A stretch of DNA of 64,000 bases from Myxococcus guangdongensis (GTDB taxonomy: Bacteria > Myxococcota > Myxococcia > Myxococcales > Myxococcaceae): assembly GCF_024198255.1 (NCBI RefSeq), contig NZ_JAJVKW010000002.1:558001-622000 (forward strand), given 5' to 3'. A program made the position numbers and the translations under genes. The notes under the pieces were generated by a model that made no database searches, was not told the DNA's origin, and worked only from the letters and a program-made list of their open reading frames with translations. This document shows positions 46,350 through 54,806 of this stretch, one piece after another (position 1 is the stretch's first letter; each line of letters begins with the position of its first letter).

Positions 46350-49300
46350 ATGGACAGTCCTTACACACAGAGGTTGGATGGCGAGGCGGCGCGGGACGGT
46401 GGCGTGCCTCTCGTGACGACGGACACCTTCTCCCGGTTGCTGGGAGAGCTGCGCCCAGGCCAGCGCACGCGCACCCAGGGTCTGAAGGGCGCGGCCCGGG
46501 GCCACGTGCTCGCCCGGCTCTGCCGCGAGGCGAAGGCGCCGCTGGTCTGCGTGGCGGCGGACGAGGAGGCGGCCGACAGCCTGGCCTCGGACCTGGCCTT
46601 CTTCCTGGGCGGAACGGGCACCCTGCGCGAGCCGGGGGTGCTGCGGCTGCCCGCGGACGAGGTGCTCCCCTACGACGAGCTGTCCCCGGACGCGGCCGTC
46701 GTCACCGAGCGCATCGGCGCGCTGTACCACCTGGCCCGGGGCACGCGCTTCCCGGTGCTGGTGCTGTCCCTGCGCGCGCTGTACCGCCGCATGCTGCGCC
46801 CGGACGTGATGGCCCAGCTCACGGACCGGGTGACGGTGGGACAGGATTACGACCGCGACGCGCTGGCGCGGAAGCTTGCGCGCATGGGCTACCAGAACAG
46901 CCCCATGGTGGAGGATGTGGGGACGTTCTCCGTGCGCGGAGGGCTGCTCGACGTCTTCAGCCCGCTCTACGACAAGCCGGTGCGCCTGGAGTTCTTCGGC
47001 GACACCATCGACTCCATCCGCGCCTTCGACCCGGAGTCGCAGCGCACGGTGGACGCGCTGAAGGAAGTGGACCTGGTGCCCGCGCGCGAGCTGTTGCTCA
47101 CCGAGGACACCCGTCCCCGCGCGGAGGCCGCCGCGCGCGCCGTCGCCGACCGCATCAACCTGCCCACCATCCAGCTGCGCGAGCGGCTGGACGCGCTGCG
47201 CGAGGGCCTGCCCGGCTTCGGGTTGGAGGGCCTGCTGCCCGGGCTGTTCGAGGGCGGGCTCGCCACGGTGTTCGACTTCCTGCGCGCGTGGAGCCCCGAG
47301 GGGCCCGTCTTCTACCTGGACGACCCGCTGGAGCTCTCCCGCGCGGCGGACGCGCTGTGGGAGGAGCTGGAGCGCACCTTCGCCCAGGCCGAGGAGCGCA
47401 AGGACCTGGTGTGCCCGCCGGCCGAGCACTTCCTGTCGCGCGACGCGGTGGAGCAGCAGCTCTCCGCCTATCGCGTCGTCGAGGGCGGTGGGCTGTCGCT
47501 GACGCAGTCGGAGAAGCCGCCGGTGTTGTTCCAGTTCGGCGGCACGCAGGACCTGCGGGAGGCCATCCTCGCGCACCATGGAGAAGAGGGCGCGCTGCAA
47601 CCCCTCGTCGAGCGGCTGCAGCGCTGGCGCGACTCGCGGGTGGCGTGCGCGGTGGCGTGCGGCACGCTGAGCCAGGCGGACCGGCTCAAGCGGCTGCTCC
47701 TCGACCGCAACGTGATGGTGAAGGTGCACACCGAGCCCATGAAGGACGCGTCGGCGCTGTACGAGCCGGCCGTCTGGGCGCACCTCTTCACGGGCGAGGT
47801 GAGCCAGGGCTTCGTGGACGGCGCGGGCGGGCTGGCGCTCTTGTCGGACGAGGAGATCTTCGGCGTCCGCGCGCGTCGGCGCGTCAAGCGCGGCAAGAAG
47901 CTGGACGCGTTCGCCGCGGGCTTCAAGGACCTGAAGGAAGGCGACCTCATCGTCCACACCGACTTCGGCATCGGCCGCTACTCGGGCCTGACGAAGATGC
48001 AGGTGAACGGCGTGCCCGGGGACTTCCTCGTCCTCGAGTACGCGGGCCGGGACAAAATCTATCTGCCGGTGGGCCGCATGCGGCTCATCCAGAAGTTCAC
48101 CGGCGGCAACCCGGAGACGGTCCAGCTCGACAAGCTGGGCACGACGAGCTGGGAGAAGACGAAGAAGCGCGTCAAGGAGCAGCTGCTCAAGATGGCGGCG
48201 GAGCTCTTGCAAATCGCCGCCTCGCGCCGCGCGCACCCGGGACACGCCTTCAGCGCGCCGGACCGCTACTTCGCCCAGTTCGAGGCGGACTTCGAGTTCG
48301 AGGAGACGCCGGACCAGGCCAAGGCGATTGAGGACGTGCTCTCCGACATGCAGAAGCCGGAGCCGATGGACCGGCTGGTCTGCGGCGACGTGGGCTACGG
48401 CAAGACGGAGGTCGCCATGCGCGCGGCCTTCAAGGCCACGCTGGACCGCAAGCAGGTGGCGGTGCTGGTGCCCACCACCGTGCTGGCGCAGCAGCACTTC
48501 CTCTCCTTCAAGAAGCGCTTCAAGGACTACCCCGTCGCGGTGGAGGTCATCTCCGGCCTGAAGAAGCCGCCGGAGGTGCGCGAAATCCTCAAGCGCGCCA
48601 AGGAGGGCAAGGTCGACATCCTCATCGGCACGCACAAGCTGTTGGGCGGCGAGGTGGCCTTCAAGGACTTGGGGCTGATGATTGTCGACGAGGAGCAGCG
48701 CTTCGGCGTGAAGCAGAAGGAGTCGCTGAAGAAGTGGCGCTCCCAGATTGACGTGCTGACGCTGACGGCGACGCCCATCCCCCGCACGCTGCACATGAGC
48801 ATGTCGGGCGTGCGCGACATGAGCATCATCGCCACGCCGCCCCAGGACCGGCGCGCCATCCGCACCTTCGTGATGAAGTTCGACCCGATGGTGGTGAAGG
48901 AGGCCATCGAACGCGAGATTGCCCGCGGCGGGCAGGTGTTCTTCGTGCACAACCGCGTCGAGTCCCTGCCCTCCATGGAGCAGCAGCTGCGCGAGCTGGT
49001 GCCGCAGCTGTCCATCGGCGTGGCGCACGGACAGATGGGCGAGGGGCAGCTCGAGAAGGTCATGCTGGAGTTCACCGAGCGCAAGCACCAGGTGCTCCTG
49101 TGCACGGCCATCATCGAGAGCGGCATCGACATCTCCAGCGCCAACACGATGATCGTGAACCGGGCGGACCAGTTCGGTCTGGCGCAGCTCTACCAGTTGC
49201 GAGGCCGCGTGGGCCGCTCCAAGGAGCGCGCGTACGCGTACCTCCTGGTGCCCACGCGCAGGGCGGTGACGCGCGACGCGCAGCGGCGGCTGGAGGTGCT

Positions 49301-49943
49301 CCAGAACTTCACCGAGCTGGGCGCGGGCTTCTCCATCGCCAGTCACGACCTGGAGATTCGCGGCGCGGGCAACCTCCTGGGCGAGAAGCAGTCCGGCGCC
49401 ATCGCCGAGATTGGCTTCGACATGTACGCGCAGCTCCTGGAGGAGGCTGTCGCGGAGCTGCAGGGCCAGCCGCCCAAGGTGCAGATTGAACCGGACGTCA
49501 CGCTGCCGATGCCGGCGCTCATCCCGGACGACTACGTGGCGGACGTGCACCAGCGGCTCGTCTTCTACAAGCGCTTCAGTCAGGCCAGCCACCCGGACGA
49601 GGTGACGGACCTGCGCGCGGAGCTGGTGGACCGCTACGGCGAGGCACCCGACGAGGTCGACCACCTGTCCGAGCTGACGCTGCTGAAGATCGACATGCGC
49701 GACCTGCGGCTGCGCGGCCTGGAGGTGGGGCCGCAGCGGCTGGTGGTGACGCTGGGCGCGGACGCGCTGCTGGACGGGCCGAAGGTCGCGGGGCTGGTGC
49801 AGCGCTCGAAGGGCTACTACCGCCTCACGCCGGACATGAAGCTCATCGCCCGCGTGGCGCAGGGCACCCAGGGACACGACCTCATCGCCGAGGCGCGCAA
49901 GGTGCTCCGCGACTTGGACCACTGCTCGCTGCCGAGGAACTGA
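46350..49943 (+). CDS. mfd: Transcription-repair coupling factor Mfd
   Basis: This 1,197-residue protein is full length for Mfd. The N-terminal UvrB-homology region covers about 1-350. An RNA-polymerase-interacting CarD-like domain begins near 530 (GDLIVHTDFGIGRYSGL). The SF2 translocase has Walker A GDVGYGKTE near 679 and DEEQ at 780-783, and a TRG-like C-terminal half follows. Mfd removes RNA polymerase stalled at lesions and recruits UvrA. The ATG at 46350 has AGGGG 7 nt upstream; the frame open upstream has poor composition. A strong hairpin terminator follows 17 nt after the stop. No unusual substitutions were noticed. Confidence 0.97.
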   Translation: MDSPYTQRLDGEAARDGGVPLVTTDTFSRLLGELRPGQRTRTQGLKGAARGHVLARLCREAKAPLVCVAADEEAADSLASDLAFFLGGTGTLREPGVLRLPADEVLPYDELSPDAAVVTERIGALYHLARGTRFPVLVLSLRALYRRMLRPDVMAQLTDRVTVGQDYDRDALARKLARMGYQNSPMVEDVGTFSVRGGLLDVFSPLYDKPVRLEFFGDTIDSIRAFDPESQRTVDALKEVDLVPARELLLTEDTRPRAEAAARAVADRINLPTIQLRERLDALREGLPGFGLEGLLPGLFEGGLATVFDFLRAWSPEGPVFYLDDPLELSRAADALWEELERTFAQAEERKDLVCPPAEHFLSRDAVEQQLSAYRVVEGGGLSLTQSEKPPVLFQFGGTQDLREAILAHHGEEGALQPLVERLQRWRDSRVACAVACGTLSQADRLKRLLLDRNVMVKVHTEPMKDASALYEPAVWAHLFTGEVSQGFVDGAGGLALLSDEEIFGVRARRRVKRGKKLDAFAAGFKDLKEGDLIVHTDFGIGRYSGLTKMQVNGVPGDFLVLEYAGRDKIYLPVGRMRLIQKFTGGNPETVQLDKLGTTSWEKTKKRVKEQLLKMAAELLQIAASRRAHPGHAFSAPDRYFAQFEADFEFEETPDQAKAIEDVLSDMQKPEPMDRLVCGDVGYGKTEVAMRAAFKATLDRKQVAVLVPTTVLAQQHFLSFKKRFKDYPVAVEVISGLKKPPEVREILKRAKEGKVDILIGTHKLLGGEVAFKDLGLMIVDEEQRFGVKQKESLKKWRSQIDVLTLTATPIPRTLHMSMSGVRDMSIIATPPQDRRAIRTFVMKFDPMVVKEAIEREIARGGQVFFVHNRVESLPSMEQQLRELVPQLSIGVAHGQMGEGQLEKVMLEFTERKHQVLLCTAIIESGIDISSANTMIVNRADQFGLAQLYQLRGRVGRSKERAYAYLLVPTRRAVTRDAQRRLEVLQNFTELGAGFSIASHDLEIRGAGNLLGEKQSGAIAEIGFDMYAQLLEEAVAELQGQPPKVQIEPDVTLPMPALIPDDYVADVHQRLVFYKRFSQASHPDEVTDLRAELVDRYGEAPDEVDHLSELTLLKIDMRDLRLRGLEVGPQRLVVTLGADALLDGPKVAGLVQRSKGYYRLTPDMKLIARVAQGTQGHDLIAEARKVLRDLDHCSLPRN

Positions 49944-49960
49944 AGCGGCGATGGAACGAG

Positions 49961-49993
49961 AAGAGGCTCGGGACACGAAGTCCCGAGCCTCTT
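49961..49993. terminator. Strong bidirectional terminator of mfd and the DUF2167 gene
   Basis: AAGAGGCTCGGGAC (49961-49974) and GTCCCGAGCCTCTT (49980-49993) form a perfect 14-bp stem with an ACGAA loop between convergent genes. It ends in TT on both strands, so it can serve both directions. Confidence 0.85.
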
Positions 49994-50015
49994 GGATTCA
50001 CACGAGGAGCGCCGA

Positions 50016-50924
50016 CTACGGCGTGCCGTCGCTGTTGCCGCCGCGCTTGAACAGCTTGCCCAGCGCGACGAACAGCATCACCACGCCGGCGATGACGACC
50101 TTCTTGCCGGCCACCAGCACGGCGAGCAGGCCCTTGAAGAGGCCCGCCTTGGCGGCGACCTTGCCCGCCACCAGGCCCGCGACACCGTACGCGGCGACGC
50201 GGCCGGTGCTGGGGTCGAAGTCCTCGTAGCGGTGGCCCGCCTGGAACTCGGTGAAGGCGAGCACCTGCTTCATGTCCTTCTCCACCTGGTGCAGCGCCAC
50301 CATGCTGGAGACGGCGTTGAGGACCAGGACGCCCTCCTTGCCCAGCACGCGGACGGCGTAGTTCAGCGTGTGCTCCTTGTTGCCACCGAAGGACAGCTCC
50401 TGGGCCCAGTACAGCTTGCGCGTGCTGGCGTCGTAGTGCGGGGTGGCGGCCCAGCCGACCAGGTCCACGGCCTCGAAGCCCGCGCGGGTGCGCTCCTTGT
50501 TCTCCTCGCGGGTGCCCTCCTGCATCTCCTCGAGCAGCTCCGCGTAGTCGATGCTGGCCGCGTCCTTGTCCTCCACGTGGCCGTCATCGTCGTACTGGAT
50601 GACCACGCCCCAGCCTTCCGGTGCGTCCACGCTCACGTCCGAGGGGACCAGCATGCCCAGCGTCTTCGTGCCCGGAGGATTGCCCCACACCTCCACGAGC
50701 ACCTTCTCCGCGTCCTCGGGCGACAGGTAGCCGAAGTTTGCGGGGACGTTCATCTTCGCCAGGCCGTCGCCCAGCACCACCACGCCCGTGCGCAGGTGCA
50801 ACTCGGGCAGCGCCGGGGCGACCACCTCCGCCTCCTCGGCGGCCTCCTGCGGCTCGGGCGCCTGGGCCCACGCACTCACTCCCACCAGCAACAACACCGC
50901 GAACAACCCACGTCGACACTGCAT
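50016..50924 (-). CDS. DUF2167 family membrane-anchored protein
   Basis: This 302-residue protein has a signal peptide (LFAVLLLVGVSAWAQA), a soluble domain and a C-terminal hydrophobic segment (VVIAGVVMLFVALGKLF) preceded by Gly/Ala-rich helices. The pattern LYWAQELSF and DLVGWAATPHYD matches DUF2167, conserved proteins of unknown function. The ATG at 50924 follows GGAGGGGG. A promoter-like TTGACG/TAGGTT pair lies about 125-155 nt upstream. The function is not known. It is not linked to the neighbouring operons. Confidence 0.8.
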   Translation of the reverse strand: MQCRRGLFAVLLLVGVSAWAQAPEPQEAAEEAEVVAPALPELHLRTGVVVLGDGLAKMNVPANFGYLSPEDAEKVLVEVWGNPPGTKTLGMLVPSDVSVDAPEGWGVVIQYDDDGHVEDKDAASIDYAELLEEMQEGTREENKERTRAGFEAVDLVGWAATPHYDASTRKLYWAQELSFGGNKEHTLNYAVRVLGKEGVLVLNAVSSMVALHQVEKDMKQVLAFTEFQAGHRYEDFDPSTGRVAAYGVAGLVAGKVAAKAGLFKGLLAVLVAGKKVVIAGVVMLFVALGKLFKRGGNSDGTP

Positions 50925-51050
50925 TGAGCGCCCCCTCCAGGGATTCCAGACACAATCGGGCGGAGGGACGTGAAGCATCAGCGAGGCTGACGATGCCGCA
51001 TGCGGCTCGACGCACGCGCACGGCGGGCCCCCGGGCCCGAAAGGCGCGGC

Positions 51051-51080
51051 AACCTAGCGGCGCGTCGGAGCACGCGTCAA
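51051..51080 (-). promoter_or_regulatory. Putative promoter of the DUF2167 gene
   Basis: Reading leftward, TTGACG (51080-51075), an 18-nt spacer and TAGGTT (51056-51051) form a good -35/-10 pair. Between it and the gene, a GC hairpin (51024-51039, CGGGCCC/GGGCCCG) lies in the expected leader. Confidence 0.5.
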
Positions 51081-51105
51081 ATCAGCGCCGGTGCGGGCGA
51101 AGGAC

Positions 51106-51693
51106 TCAGGCAGCTTCGGTTTTCGGGACAGCCACGGGACGCACGAGAAAGTCGCGCGCGGTCGTGACGGCGCGCGTGTCCTCGAGCACCTGACCGGGAG
51201 TGTTGGCGTGGCCGATGAGCGCGCCCCGCCAGTGCATCTCCAGGTAGTCCGCGCTGAGCTGGAGGCTCTTCAACAGGGGCTCGGCGACGACGTCATCCTC
51301 CTCGGAGGAGTGGGAGGTGACCAGCGAGAGCACCTTGCCGCGCATGCGCTCGCGGAAGCGCAGCTCGGTGATTCTCAGCCAGTGGGACCAGTGCTCCAGG
51401 TAGGACACCGCGTTGGCGGGCAGGCCGTACCAATAGACGGGCGCGACGAAGACGAGCTCATCGGCGGACACCGTGCGCTGGGCGAGGTCCCACAGCTCGG
51501 GGCTCAAGGGCTGCGTGTAGCCACCGGGGGTGTGGCGCAGGTCCTTGAAGATTTCACCCCGGTAGCGCTCCAGGTTCACCCACTCCGCCACCGTGCCAGG
51601 AGGCAGGGACTCCGCGGCCTTGCGGGCGAGCTGCTCCGCGTTGCCGTTCTCACGGGCACTGGAGAGCAGGAAGAGGAGTCGACGGGCGTGCAT
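51106..51693 (-). CDS. NAD(P)H-dependent FMN reductase/flavodoxin-fold oxidoreductase
   Basis: This 195-residue flavodoxin-like protein starts LLFLLSSARENGNAEQLARK (FMN phosphate loop). VFVAPVYWYGLPANAVSYLE is the second FMN contact, and the family length of about 190 residues fits NADPH-dependent FMN reductases and quinone reductases. It probably reduces flavin or quinone in the cytoplasm. A perfect 8-bp inverted repeat (51721-51741) lies 28 nt upstream of its ATG and may be an operator. Confidence 0.85.
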   Translation of the reverse strand: MHARRLLFLLSSARENGNAEQLARKAAESLPPGTVAEWVNLERYRGEIFKDLRHTPGGYTQPLSPELWDLAQRTVSADELVFVAPVYWYGLPANAVSYLEHWSHWLRITELRFRERMRGKVLSLVTSHSSEEDDVVAEPLLKSLQLSADYLEMHWRGALIGHANTPGQVLEDTRAVTTARDFLVRPVAVPKTEAA

Positions 51694-51720
51694 GGCGGAG
51701 GTCCGGGAGAAGGAGCGACC

Positions 51721-51741
51721 GCGCCTTCATAACGAAGGCGC
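51721..51741. promoter_or_regulatory. 8-bp inverted repeat upstream of the FMN reductase
   Basis: GCGCCTTC (51721-51728) and GAAGGCGC (51734-51741) form a perfect palindrome with a 5-nt centre, 28 nt upstream of the start codon at 51693. It could be a repressor site or a leader hairpin. Confidence 0.4.
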
Positions 51742-51816
51742 TCGCGTCTCGCACGGGCCGAACTCGTGCGCACATCGAGGCGCACCCGTCGGACAGCCAA
51801 GGCACGGCGAGCGGAA

Positions 51817-52152
51817 CCAGGGTCCGAGGGCTCGCGCACCTCGCATCGCAACGAGAGCCCCGGACGAATAGGCTTCGCCGTCGGCGTTCGGCTTCACCCA
51901 GTCCAGGCGCGAGAGCGCGAGCCAGGACCCGAGGTCTCACACACCTCGCGCCTCCGCGAGAGCCCGGTCGCCACGCTTCGCCGTCGGCGTTCGGCTTCAC
52001 CCAGTCCAGGCGCGAGAGCGCGAGCCAGGACCCGAGGTCTCACACACCTCGCGCCTCCGCGAGAGCCCGGTCGCCAAGCTTCGCCGTCGGCGTTCGGCTT
52101 CACCCAGTCCAGGACCCGAGGGCTCGCGCACCTCGCGTCTCCGTGAGAGCCC
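51817..52152. repeat. 103-bp tandem repeat array, about 3.5 units
   Basis: Two adjacent 103-bp units (51872-51974 and 51975-52077) are identical except at the last base. A third unit (52078-52152) lacks an internal 19-bp segment, and a diverged half-unit (51817-51871) precedes. Each full unit carries a 6-bp hairpin CTCGCG-CCTC-CGCGAG (51945-51960 and 52048-52063). In the third unit one stem base is changed to a G-T pair. Reading frames across the array are not conserved because 103 is not a multiple of 3, so it is non-coding. The 473-bp gap (51694-52166) holds no gene. Confidence 0.85.
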
Positions 52153-52166
52153 TCCGGCGCGCCGAC

Positions 52167-53300
52167 TCACTTGCCGCAGAAGTGCGCGACGGCGCGGGCC
52201 AGCACGGCCTCGCAGCGAATCAGGTCCTCGATGGGCACATGCTCGCCCGTCTGGTGAGCCACCCGGATGTCGCCAGGGCCGAACACCACGGCCTCCGCGC
52301 CCAGCTCCGTCATCTGCGGCGCTTCCGTGCCGAAGGGCACCGTGGTGGACGCGTTGCCGCTGGCCTCGGCCAGGAAACGCACCACCTCCGCGTCCGCGCG
52401 CGTGTTCACGCCCCGGTCCGTGCGCAGCACACGGATGTGCGCCTCGTAGGCGGGCTCGTCGCGCACCAGCTCCTGGCGAATGGACTCCAGCAGCTCGGAC
52501 ACGCGCTCGGTGGGCTGCCCCGGGATGGGTCGCCACTCCACCGTGAAGCGACACGAGCCCGGCAGGATGTTCTTCGCCTTGCCGCCCTGGATGACGCCCA
52601 CGTTCACCGTGGTGAACGGCGGCTGGAAGCCCTCGTCGAGTTCCTCGCGCAACACCGTGGTGGCCAGTTGCTCCAGCCGGTGCAGGAAGCGGCCCGCGCG
52701 GAAGATGGCCGACGCGCCCGTGTCCGGATACGCGCTGTGCCCCTCCTTGCCGAGCACCTCCACCTCCGCCAGGCAGTAACCCTTGTTCGCGCGCACCGGC
52801 GTGAGCTTCGTGGGCTCCCCCACGATGGCGTGCCGCGCGCGGCCCAGCCCCGCGGCCACCAGCTTCTTCGCGCCGATGAGGCCAATCTCCTCGTCGGCGG
52901 TGAGCACCACCATCAGCGGCGCGGAGAGCTTCTCGGCCCGCTCGGCGGCGTGCAGCGCGCACGCGATGAAGCCCTTCGTGTCACAGGCACCGCGCGCGTA
53001 CAGCTTGCCGTCCTTCTCCGTCAGCTTCAGCGCGTCCGTCCACGCCGCGTCGTACGGCACGCAGTCGGAGTGCCCCACCAGCGCGAGCGCCGCGCGCCCC
53101 GTGCCGCCCTTCACCGCGACCAGGTTCACCTTCTCCACACCCGCGTCATCCGTGTAGCGCTGGCGCTCCGAGCTGAACCCCGCCTTCTCCAGCCGTGCCT
53201 GCGCGTAGTCGATGAGCGGGGCGTTGGGTCGAGCGGACGTGGTGTCCATCGCCACCAGCTCCGCCAGGGTGGCCCGCAGCGCGGGCAGCGTGTCGCTCAT
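52167..53300 (-). CDS. argE: M20-family acetylornithine deacetylase-like amidohydrolase
   Basis: This 377-residue metallopeptidase has the M20 zinc ligands and catalytic residues: GHSDCVPY (H77, D79 region), GACDTKGF (D107), ADEEIG (E137, E138) and HQTGEHVP near the end. Length and sequence fit ArgE, which removes acetyl from N-acetylornithine in arginine synthesis. It is 57 nt downstream of hutF on the same strand. Related M20 enzymes act on other N-acyl amino acids, so a role in N-formylglutamate handling is possible but unproven. The ATG at 53300 fits the family N-terminus. Confidence 0.88.
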   Translation of the reverse strand: MSDTLPALRATLAELVAMDTTSARPNAPLIDYAQARLEKAGFSSERQRYTDDAGVEKVNLVAVKGGTGRAALALVGHSDCVPYDAAWTDALKLTEKDGKLYARGACDTKGFIACALHAAERAEKLSAPLMVVLTADEEIGLIGAKKLVAAGLGRARHAIVGEPTKLTPVRANKGYCLAEVEVLGKEGHSAYPDTGASAIFRAGRFLHRLEQLATTVLREELDEGFQPPFTTVNVGVIQGGKAKNILPGSCRFTVEWRPIPGQPTERVSELLESIRQELVRDEPAYEAHIRVLRTDRGVNTRADAEVVRFLAEASGNASTTVPFGTEAPQMTELGAEAVVFGPGDIRVAHQTGEHVPIEDLIRCEAVLARAVAHFCGK

Positions 53301-53357
53301 GAAGACTTCCTCCGTCGTGGCGTCATGCCATCGCCCGGCATCAGGCGCCAGCCCCCG

Positions 53358-54740
53358 TCATCGATACAGCGAATGCGCGAGCGTCTGGAAGGCGCGCCCG
53401 CTCTCCTCCGCCAGCGGATGCACCCCGTCCCGGACCACCAGCCGTCCAGCCACCGCCACCTCGCGCACCGCCGACTTCTCCGCGCCCAGGACGATGGAGA
53501 CGAGCAGCGACTGCGGCGACGCGCCCACGAGCGATGGATGCCCCAGGTCCACCGTAAAGAAGTCCGCCAGCGCGCCCGGCGCCAGCGTCCCCGTGGACAG
53601 CCCCAGACAGCGCGCACCATCCGCGGTGGCCATGTCCAACAGCCGCGCCCCCAGGCCGGAGACCTCGCCACCGCCCGGGTCCAGGACCGAGCGTCGCAGC
53701 CGGGCCAGCCGCAGGTGCCCCTCGAGCTGACGGGCCTCGTCCAGCAGGTCCACGTGCGCCTGACTGTCCGAGCCCAGGCTGATGCGCGCCCCCGCCTTCA
53801 CCAGCGCGTCCGCGGGGACGATGCCGTCCCCCAGGTTGCGCTCCGTGGAGGGACACGCGCACACCGTCGCGCGAGCGGCGCCCAGCATGGACACCTCCTC
53901 GTCCGTCAGGTGCACGCCGTGCACGGCGGTGAAGCCCGGCCCCAAAAGGCTCAGGTCCGACAGCAGCTCCACCGGACGCCGGCCGTACTCCGCGAGGCTC
54001 GCTTCGATTTCCTTGGGCTGCTCGGCGACGTGCATGTGCACGGGGAAGCCCCGCGTCTTCGTGACCGCGGCCAGCCAGCTCTTCGGCACCGCGCGCACGC
54101 TGTGGGGCGCGAGCCCCACGCTCACCGCCGCGTCCCCCTTCACCTCGCTGGCGAGCGACTCCGCCGACGCGAGGAACGTGTCCACGTCCGGGTCGATGAA
54201 GCGCCGCTGACGGGGATTGGGCGCCACCTGGAAGCCCGCGCGCGCATACCCCACGCGGAGCAGACAGATGCGCAGGCCCGCGTCCCGCGCGGCGCGGATG
54301 ACGGCCTTGGCCAGCACGTTCCGGTCCGCGTAAGGCGTGCCGTCCTGCTGGTGGTGGATGTAGTGGAACTCGCCCACGGTGGTGATGCCGGCGAGCGCCA
54401 TCTCCACGAAGACCTGCCGGGAGGCCACGTAGACGTCGTCAGGCCCCAGGGACTCGGCGGCGCGATACATGGCCTCGCGCCAGCTCCAGAAGTCATCCGC
54501 CTCATGCCCGGCGGCCACGTACTCGGTGCGCCCGCGGATGAGCCGCTGGAACGCGTGGGAGTGGCCATTGACGAGCCCCGGCAACAACGCGCGGCCTCGC
54601 AGCCGCACGACGCTCGCCCCGGAGGGCACGGAGGCCGCCTCGAGGATACGGCCGTCGGCGCCCACGGCCAGGGCGCCCCCTTCGATGAGCCGGCCTCCCA
54701 CGTATAGGAAGTCCGGCTGGTAGACAGTGATGTCGCTCAC
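53358..54740 (-). CDS. hutF: Formimidoylglutamate deiminase
   Basis: This 460-residue amidohydrolase has LLPGLVNGHSHAFQRLI (metal ligands H60 and H62), the family-typical FWSWREAMYR and HVAEQPKE, and GSDSQAHVDLL for a further metal ligand. HutF converts N-formimidoyl-L-glutamate to N-formylglutamate and ammonia in histidine degradation. The GTG at 54740 begins VSDITVYQPDFLY; the longer frame upstream is in non-coding DNA. No other hut gene is nearby. The M20 gene follows 57 nt later and may be co-transcribed. Confidence 0.88.
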   Translation of the reverse strand: MSDITVYQPDFLYVGGRLIEGGALAVGADGRILEAASVPSGASVVRLRGRALLPGLVNGHSHAFQRLIRGRTEYVAAGHEADDFWSWREAMYRAAESLGPDDVYVASRQVFVEMALAGITTVGEFHYIHHQQDGTPYADRNVLAKAVIRAARDAGLRICLLRVGYARAGFQVAPNPRQRRFIDPDVDTFLASAESLASEVKGDAAVSVGLAPHSVRAVPKSWLAAVTKTRGFPVHMHVAEQPKEIEASLAEYGRRPVELLSDLSLLGPGFTAVHGVHLTDEEVSMLGAARATVCACPSTERNLGDGIVPADALVKAGARISLGSDSQAHVDLLDEARQLEGHLRLARLRRSVLDPGGGEVSGLGARLLDMATADGARCLGLSTGTLAPGALADFFTVDLGHPSLVGASPQSLLVSIVLGAEKSAVREVAVAGRLVVRDGVHPLAEESGRAFQTLAHSLYR

Positions 54741-54806
54741 CCCGCCGAGCGTACGCCAGCGGACCGGGCCACGCAGCAGCCGTGACACGGTCCACCCACG
54801 TCGCTG

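Noticed and set aside
44640-49976. Very long minus-strand open frame through mfd
   Set aside because: It is the antisense of mfd, caused by GC-biased codons. Only its last third (44640-46112) is a real gene with recognisable kinase motifs.
51766-52146. Open frame across the 103-bp repeats
   Set aside because: The repeat period is not a multiple of three, so the frame changes between units. Composition is not protein-like.
51817-52152. CRISPR array
   Set aside because: Units are long, contiguous and have no unique spacers.
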